Below are positions 58,279-64,000 of a stretch of 64,000 nt of DNA, piece by piece. Below the pieces are notes generated by a model, which was not told the DNA's origin, did no database searches, and saw only the letters and a program-made list of their open reading frames with translations. Each line of letters begins with the position of its first letter. Within the stretch, counting starts at the first letter, position 1. A program made the translations under genes and the position numbers. Source of the stretch: Chalara sp. BL73 (taxonomy: Eukaryota; Ascomycota; Leotiomycetes; Helotiales); contig CAKJVC010000128.1 of NCBI GenBank assembly GCA_918026815.1, positions 62,001-126,000 of the forward strand. Reading direction: 5' to 3'.

Positions 58279-59407
58279 TAATTAATTTTTCGAATTTAAA
58301 AAAGTCGATTAGTATTCGTAAACTTTTTTTTATATTTCGTATTGTATAACGATTAAAATTAACGCTTAAATTCTTTAGCTTAATTAACTATTTTGAAATT
58401 AAGCTAGCAATAATTTTTTTTAAAACATTTTAGTTTCGATTTTAAATTAAAAATTGTTTCGATATTATACAAACTACTAAAATTACTATATATTTTGTTA
58501 TAGTAAATATTAAACTTAGTTTTTGCAGCGTTAATTATACTAATTAAATTTTTTACTTAAAATTAAGCAATAAACTTTTTAGTTAATACTTAGCAAAATT
58601 TTTGTAAATGTTTAAACAATTTATTGTAAATTAATAAAATATAAAACAATATTATATTTATTGTTTTATCGATTGTTGTTGTAAAAAAATTAAAAAAACG
58701 TAACAAATCGGCTAAATAACTAAATTTTTTTTATTTTAATGTAAAAAATAAAAAAAGTTTAACAAAATTGTATATACTACAAAATTAATTAATAAACTTT
58801 TTAAAACGCAATACACAAAAAATTATATACATTATTAAGTTTTATCGAGTGTATATATTAATTAACAATATAAAAACTAGATTATTCGAAAAAAATAAAT
58901 TTTTAATTTGTTTTTGTTAAACTTTTTAAAATCGATATTTTTGCTATATATTAAAATTAACAAAAATAGCAAATTTTCGAATTTAATATAAAATTAGTAT
59001 AAAAATTAGTATAAAAGTCACGTGTTATATACTTTTGCTAGTATATATAAAATACTACGTTTGTTATTAGTTTTAATTTTTTTTAAAATTAAACAGTTTT
59101 TTTTTTGTTATTTAATTTTAAACAAATATATCGTTAGTAAACTTTAATTAAACAAAGTTTAAAAATATTTAAAAACTAAGTTAAATTACATACAATAAAT
59201 ACAGTACGTATTAAATTTTTTTTTTTAAAATACTATTAGCTTTTAAAGCTTTTTGTAAATATTCGTTAATTTCAAAAATTATTGTAATATTCGAACTTGT
59301 ATTATTAGTTGTAATTAAAACAACACGATTAAAAAAATTGTATTGTTAAAAAACATTATTAACAATTTAAACAAATGCATTTTCGAAATAAACGTTTATT
59401 AAACTTT

Positions 59408-62400
59408 TGTCACGGCACGAGCTGTGGATCTACAAATACAAAAGGCAGCTGTGGTACTATACGAGAATTTATAGCTAAGGAAGGAAAAGAGAGCTCGAAA
59501 AAAGCAGGCTATATATACACGAGAAGCTCGGAGAGCTCGCTTAATATGGATCACGTGTGCTTAAAAGCACGCGACGTGACATTACTTTTTTTTCCGGAAA
59601 AAGCTCGCTTTCGAGCTTTAAAAGCACGGCAAGTTGCTATTTAAGTAGTCGTAATTGTCAATACTTTTTTCTTATGCTTTAATTCAATTCTTTAGCTTTA
59701 AAAGCGGCCTTTCCGCGCTTGGGTTTTGTAGATAAAACGCTTTTAGCAAATAAAAAGCGTACTTCAGGTCGAAAGCTAAGTACTATTTAGAGTCTTTTTT
59801 TTAGTTTACTTAGCAAGCTTTATACTTAAGCTTTCTACGCTTTAGCTTGCAAGCTAGCACTTTTTTCAGTTTTTACTTTAGCTCGTTCTGAACTACAATT
59901 AGCTCAGCTTTTTCCGCAATTTGTTTTGGCAAAAAAGCGTTTTTTGCTTTACGCAAGCGATCGGCTAAAAACACGAAGTGTATTTTTATAAAGCTTGAAA
60001 GCTCTAATCGGAAAAAATAGCTTTTTTAAGCAATAATAAGCTAAAAACTTTTCATTTAAAAATCGAGCTTAGCACTAAGCCGTTTTTTGCGCTAGTTTTT
60101 TGCTAGTACATAAACGTAATTATTTACGCCGAAATTTACTGATTAGCAACGTTTGTTAGCGCTTTTAGCATAAGCTTTTTGTGCTTGTTGCAAGTACTTT
60201 TTAGCTTTTTTTTATATTTCGTGCATTTTTTGCGCGTATACTTAAGCTTTTTTCCGGTTAAGTTTTTTTCGCGCGTTTTTTAGTGCTTTTTTCGCGAGTT
60301 TTTAGTTTTAAAACGTATTCGGCTTGTAGTTGTATTAAACTTCGAACAAAAATATTATTTTTAAGCTTTTGTACAGTAACGTAAACTGCGCGTAGTTTAC
60401 TATAAAAATCAGTTTCGGCTAGTTGTTTTAATAGTAATTAATAAAAAGCTTAAGCTGTAAATTAATATACTAGTTAACAATTTTTGTTTAACTGTTCGTT
60501 TAAAAGTAATATACTGTAAAAAGCTTTAGTTTTACTTTTAAAATACGCGTAAACTCGTTCTAAAACGACGAAATAAACTAAAAGCTTTTATTTAACACTA
60601 TTGTTTAAAAAGCTTCGTAACGGCAATAAATACGCTCGATGTATATACGAGCTATATTTTAAGTATTTGCCGATTTTGAACAAAAAATCGATACTGTTTA
60701 TTTGCAAAATTTATCGACTATTACAAAAAAGTTGTCGTGCTTGTTTTTTGCTGCAAAAAACGACTTATAATTTATAAACACGTACTGTTATAGCCGGTCG
60801 AAAATCGAAAGCAAATACAAATAGCTAAGTGTGCAGTTACGTAATACTGTTGTTTTTCGGTATACTTTACAAAAGTAAACGTAATTAAACACGTCGCTTA
60901 AAAAACTTTTTTACTAGTAGTTTTAAGCAACAAAAAGCTTTGTTTTAAAGATTTCTAAGTACGCTGTTGACATTTAAGCATAAACTTTATTTAAAAGCTA
61001 AACGCGAAGCGTTTTTTTTGTCGGTACTATAAGCTTTTTTTGCTACAAAAACAACTCGTTTTTCAGTTTTTAATTTTGAGTTTTAGCACGAGTTTAAACA
61101 CGCATAAGTTTCAGCTCGATACTTTTTTTGTTTGCTCCGAGCAGTTAGTTTACTAAATTAAAGTTTTTGGAAACAAAGCGGTTTTTTTCCGAACGCTCGG
61201 CTTAGTTTAAAAAAAAGTTCTTTTCGAGTGCAGCTACAAATAGCTCAGCTAGAATTCAAAAATTTACTTAGTCGAAACTTAGCAAAACTTAGTCGCGAGT
61301 TTTTTTTTTTAAAACGTTTTAAAAAACTACGTTTTGCTTTTTTTTTATTAAAGCATTCGCTTTTTTGTTAGCTTTTTTTAGACGGTACATAATATTAAAA
61401 TAAAACTCGAAAAACACTTCCGCTTAATAAGCTTAGCAAGCATTTAGCGTTTTGCTTGTTATAAAATATTTGAATGCTTTATAGTTAGTAAACACTTAAA
61501 TAAAAAAAATAGTGCTTGCTAAGTTTGCTTGCTACTGTGTTAACGAGCGTACAATAGCTAGCATTTTTTTGTTGTACACTTAGTAATTAAGCTTCGCAAG
61601 TGCTATAGTTTTCGAAAAGTACTTTACAGAAAGCTATAAGTCTTTAAAGCTTTTGCGTTGTAAAAGCACTTTTGCTACGACTTCGTTGCTTGCGTTTGTT
61701 TCTACTAAACTTTTAAACTCGTAATTGTAATGCTGCAGCACAAAAACGGCTGTTAAAAACTTTTTAAACAACGCAAATGCTTTTTAGCAGTTTTTGTTAA
61801 ACTTGAAAAAAACATTTTTTTTTGTAAACTGTGTTAAAAAAAATACTAAGCGCTTGTAATCTTTAATAAAACGCCGGTAAAAATTGCAAAATTTTAGAAA
61901 TAACTGTACGCTGCGCACATTAGTTAACTAAGCTTAAAAAGTAATAGCCGAAATTTTTTTAAAGTTTACTTCGATACTTTTTGTTATAACTATAAAACTT
62001 AAATATTTAGTACGAGTTACGTAAAACTTTGTTTTTCGAATATTTACTTACAAGCTAGCAGTTTGTAACCGGTCGAAAACTTTGCGAACATGTTTTACGT
62101 GCTCGCGTTTGCTGTTTAAAAAAATTAAAATATTATTTAAATAAACTGTACAAAAGTTATTTAAATAGTCGAAAAACACGCTGTTTATATACTTTTAATA
62201 CGTGGCCGAACTGTTTGTCAAGCTAAAAAAAAGCACTTTACACTTGTAAAAGCTGTAACGCGTGCGAAACGTTGTAAATTCCTTTGAATTAAAATTTATA
62301 CGTATACAATAAAACGTTTGGCGAATATTAAACTTAATGTAAATTTTGGCTTTCGCTAAGCGTACTAGCGTTTCGTTAATTAAAAAAAGCGAGTATTAAT

Positions 62401-64000
62401 TTTTTCGAGTAATCGAATTAAGCTTGCGGTAATCAATACAAAAACGGAAGCTTTTATTTTTTTTTTTAACAAAAAAAAACTAGAAACGCAAAAAAAGCTT
62501 AGCTTTCAGCAATAAAGCTTTTACTCAAATTTTCGAGCAAGTACTTTTTAACAGCAAAAAGCTTTTTTATAGTTATTTTGTAAAAAAAGCTGTAACTCAA
62601 AAAATTTAGCTTTATAAGCTCGATTTTGTAGTTTACTTCAAAGCGCAACGAAAGCAATTTGTCGAAAACTTTTTTCGAAAACGCACTAAAACGATTTCGA
62701 TAAAACTTAAAAACTTTAGCTTAAACAAAAGCTTCGTTTTTACTATAATCTAGCTTTTTTATTAACACGTAGTTTTTCGAATTAAAAAAGTTGCGAGTTT
62801 AGATTTTTCGTTTTTTTAAAATCTGATCGATTTTATACAAATTTATTGCAAACACTAAATTGCTTTTTCGACGCGTGTAAAACGTAAACGCAAGTACGCT
62901 AATAAGCGCTATATTTACGCTTAGCAAAGTTTTGTTAACAGCTGTTTTCGCCGAAATAGCGAGTTTAATACTGTTTTGTTTCAAAAACAGGAATAGCTGC
63001 TAAAGCTTAGTTAGTACTAAAAAAACGACTAGTAGCTCGAGCGCTTCGCGCTGAAAAGTAAAAAGCGCTTAAGTATTGTACTAAAAACTAAGACGCGCGC
63101 AAGCTTCGCGCTAGAAAATAAAAAGTACTTAAGCTTTGTTAGTATTACTAAAAAACGCGCAAGCTTCGTGCTGAAAAGTAAAAAGCTTTTTTAGCACTAG
63201 CTTTAAAAGCTTGTTAAGCTAAACAAGCTTTGTTAGAATCGAAAAAACGATTAAAAATTTTTGCACACGGCGTGCTAAAGTTTCGCGTTTAGCGATAGCT
63301 TGTTTTGCGTTGCGCTTGTCTGCATTTTTTTGTGCGCTTTTGTCGAGCGCTTGAAAAGCGAACGAAAATTAAGTAACGAGAATAAGCTTGTCGAAAAATT
63401 CTGTAAAAAAAAAACAGTCCGGCTATTTAATAATTTTATTTTTAACACTTAACTAAACGTTTTGTTGTTTTAGCTATTTACACTTAATAATTACGTTGTA
63501 AAAATTCAGATTAACAATAAAAAAAAACTGTTTCGAAAAACGTTTTTTGTCGACAGCGAAAAAAAGTAATATAACGTTAATAATAAGCTTCGCGCGCTCG
63601 CTGTCGAAGCTTTTTATTTTAATAAAAAAAAAAAATTAAAAATGTCGAGTTTCGCATTTAGTAATTAACTGCTCGGCCAGCAAACTGTAAATTAAAAAAA
63701 AAGCGTTTGCTTCGATATCGATAAAACTAGAAATACTGTAACAATATTTATTTTTTATTAAACTACAAAAAATTGTAAAAGCATTTCTGCTTATAAAGCG
63801 ACGTAAGTTCAAAATAGTACTTTTTTTACTTTTGCTTTTAGTTCGCTCTAAAAAAAAAACTTTTTTCAAAGTTTTTTTTTTTTTTGCTTTTGTTTATTTT
63901 CAAAGCTTTCGTCAAGCGATTTTAGTACGCTAATATTTTCAACTAGTCTTAAAGCGTTTAGCTCCAACAGCTTTAGCGTTGTTTTTAGCTTAAACGAAAT
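59408..64000 (-). mobile_element. Ty3/gypsy LTR retrotransposon, degenerate, 5' end outside or unclear
   Basis: The minus strand reads as gypsy pol in the order RT then IN. Reverse transcriptase: FRFCIDYRKLN (~62440), INETLVRLAKAKIYIKFNIRQ (~62330), TTFRTRYSFYKCKVL (~62260) and the catalytic loop VYLNNILIF (~62135) where active enzymes have YxDD. Integrase core: FFVIVDKFCK (~60715) and ARIYIERIYCRYEAF (~60620), after which the second catalytic Asp is Asn (IVLNK). A less AT-rich island at 59408-59650, beginning tgtcacggcacg, fits the downstream LTR. Gag and the far LTR would lie toward or past 64000. RNase H and any chromodomain were not resolved. All frames are full of stops. Confidence 0.8.

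Larger units (their letters stand above)
55225..64000. other. RIP-flattened AT-rich block
   Basis: From ~55.2 kb to the window end the DNA is extremely A+T-rich, with no conserved gene. Two identifiable transposons lie within it, both carrying stops of C-to-T/G-to-A type (CAA to TAA, TGG to TAG) and lost acidic active-site residues. This is the hallmark of RIP and later drift in fungal genomes. The intervals 55.25-56.43 and 58.28-59.41 kb share a 12-bp repeat and may be one older element split by the pogo insertion. Confidence 0.85.

Noticed and set aside
62799..63869. Short ORFs in the AT-rich block as host genes
   Set aside because: Composition is Lys/Asn/Ile/Phe-dominated, as expected for random reading of AT-rich DNA or degenerate retroelement sequence.

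Overview
This window is nuclear DNA from a filamentous ascomycete (Pezizomycotina). A Leotiomycete such as a Helotiales species is my best guess, inferred from overall feel rather than any marker. The eukaryotic signs are short GT..AG introns of about 45-200 bp with CTAAC/CTRAC branch points, an ER-retention HDEL, a Rpd3-type histone deacetylase, proteasome and exosome subunits, fungal-only families (rhodopsin-domain membrane proteins, HET, NACHT-WD40) and an AT-rich block full of C-to-T type mutations as left by repeat-induced point mutation (RIP). I rebuilt exon structures by hand; the summed coding lengths of the spliced genes are multiples of three with consistent phases.

Layout. 1-12 kb is accessory sequence: a six-exon rhodopsin-domain membrane protein, a secreted GH43 glycosidase, an unknown ORF pair, a small Cys/His-rich protein on the minus strand, a BTB-domain protein and a decayed membrane-protein pseudogene with four in-frame stops. 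12-15.9 kb is nearly empty. 15.9-26.1 kb is a dense conserved block: RPN11, RPD3-type HDAC, ribosomal protein uL14 (RPL23), an acyl-protein-thioesterase-like hydrolase, a small RNase III-fold protein that has lost its catalytic residues, and a secreted M43 metalloprotease. 26-39.5 kb is gene-poor: a decayed multi-exon fungal gene with a retropepsin-like segment (about 27.8-30.5 kb) and a 230-aa putative HTH protein. 39.5-44.2 kb is conserved again: VTA1, a PDI (divergent from VTA1 across a 387-bp intergenic region), and the exosome subunit RRP41. 44.2-51 kb holds a truncated HET fragment, transposon debris and a NACHT-less WD40 gene broken by an 8-bp tandem duplication. 51.4-53.8 kb holds a zinc-dependent deaminase, a 287-bp MITE with telomere-like repeats inside, and a fructosamine-kinase-family protein.

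From about 55.2 kb to the end the DNA becomes very AT-rich and essentially gene-free. A GC-rich palindrome marks the border. Inside it I can delimit a whole pogo/Fot1-type transposon (1,850 bp, 63-bp inverted repeats, TA duplications) carrying in-frame stops of RIP type, inserted in older AT-rich repeat sequence, and a minus-strand Ty3/gypsy retrotransposon whose reverse-transcriptase YxDD has become YLNN and whose integrase has lost a catalytic Asp.

The conserved genes are housekeeping functions (protein turnover, chromatin, translation, RNA decay, endosomal sorting, ER folding), not a co-functional cluster. I found no secondary-metabolite cluster, CRISPR array, rRNA or convincing tRNA.
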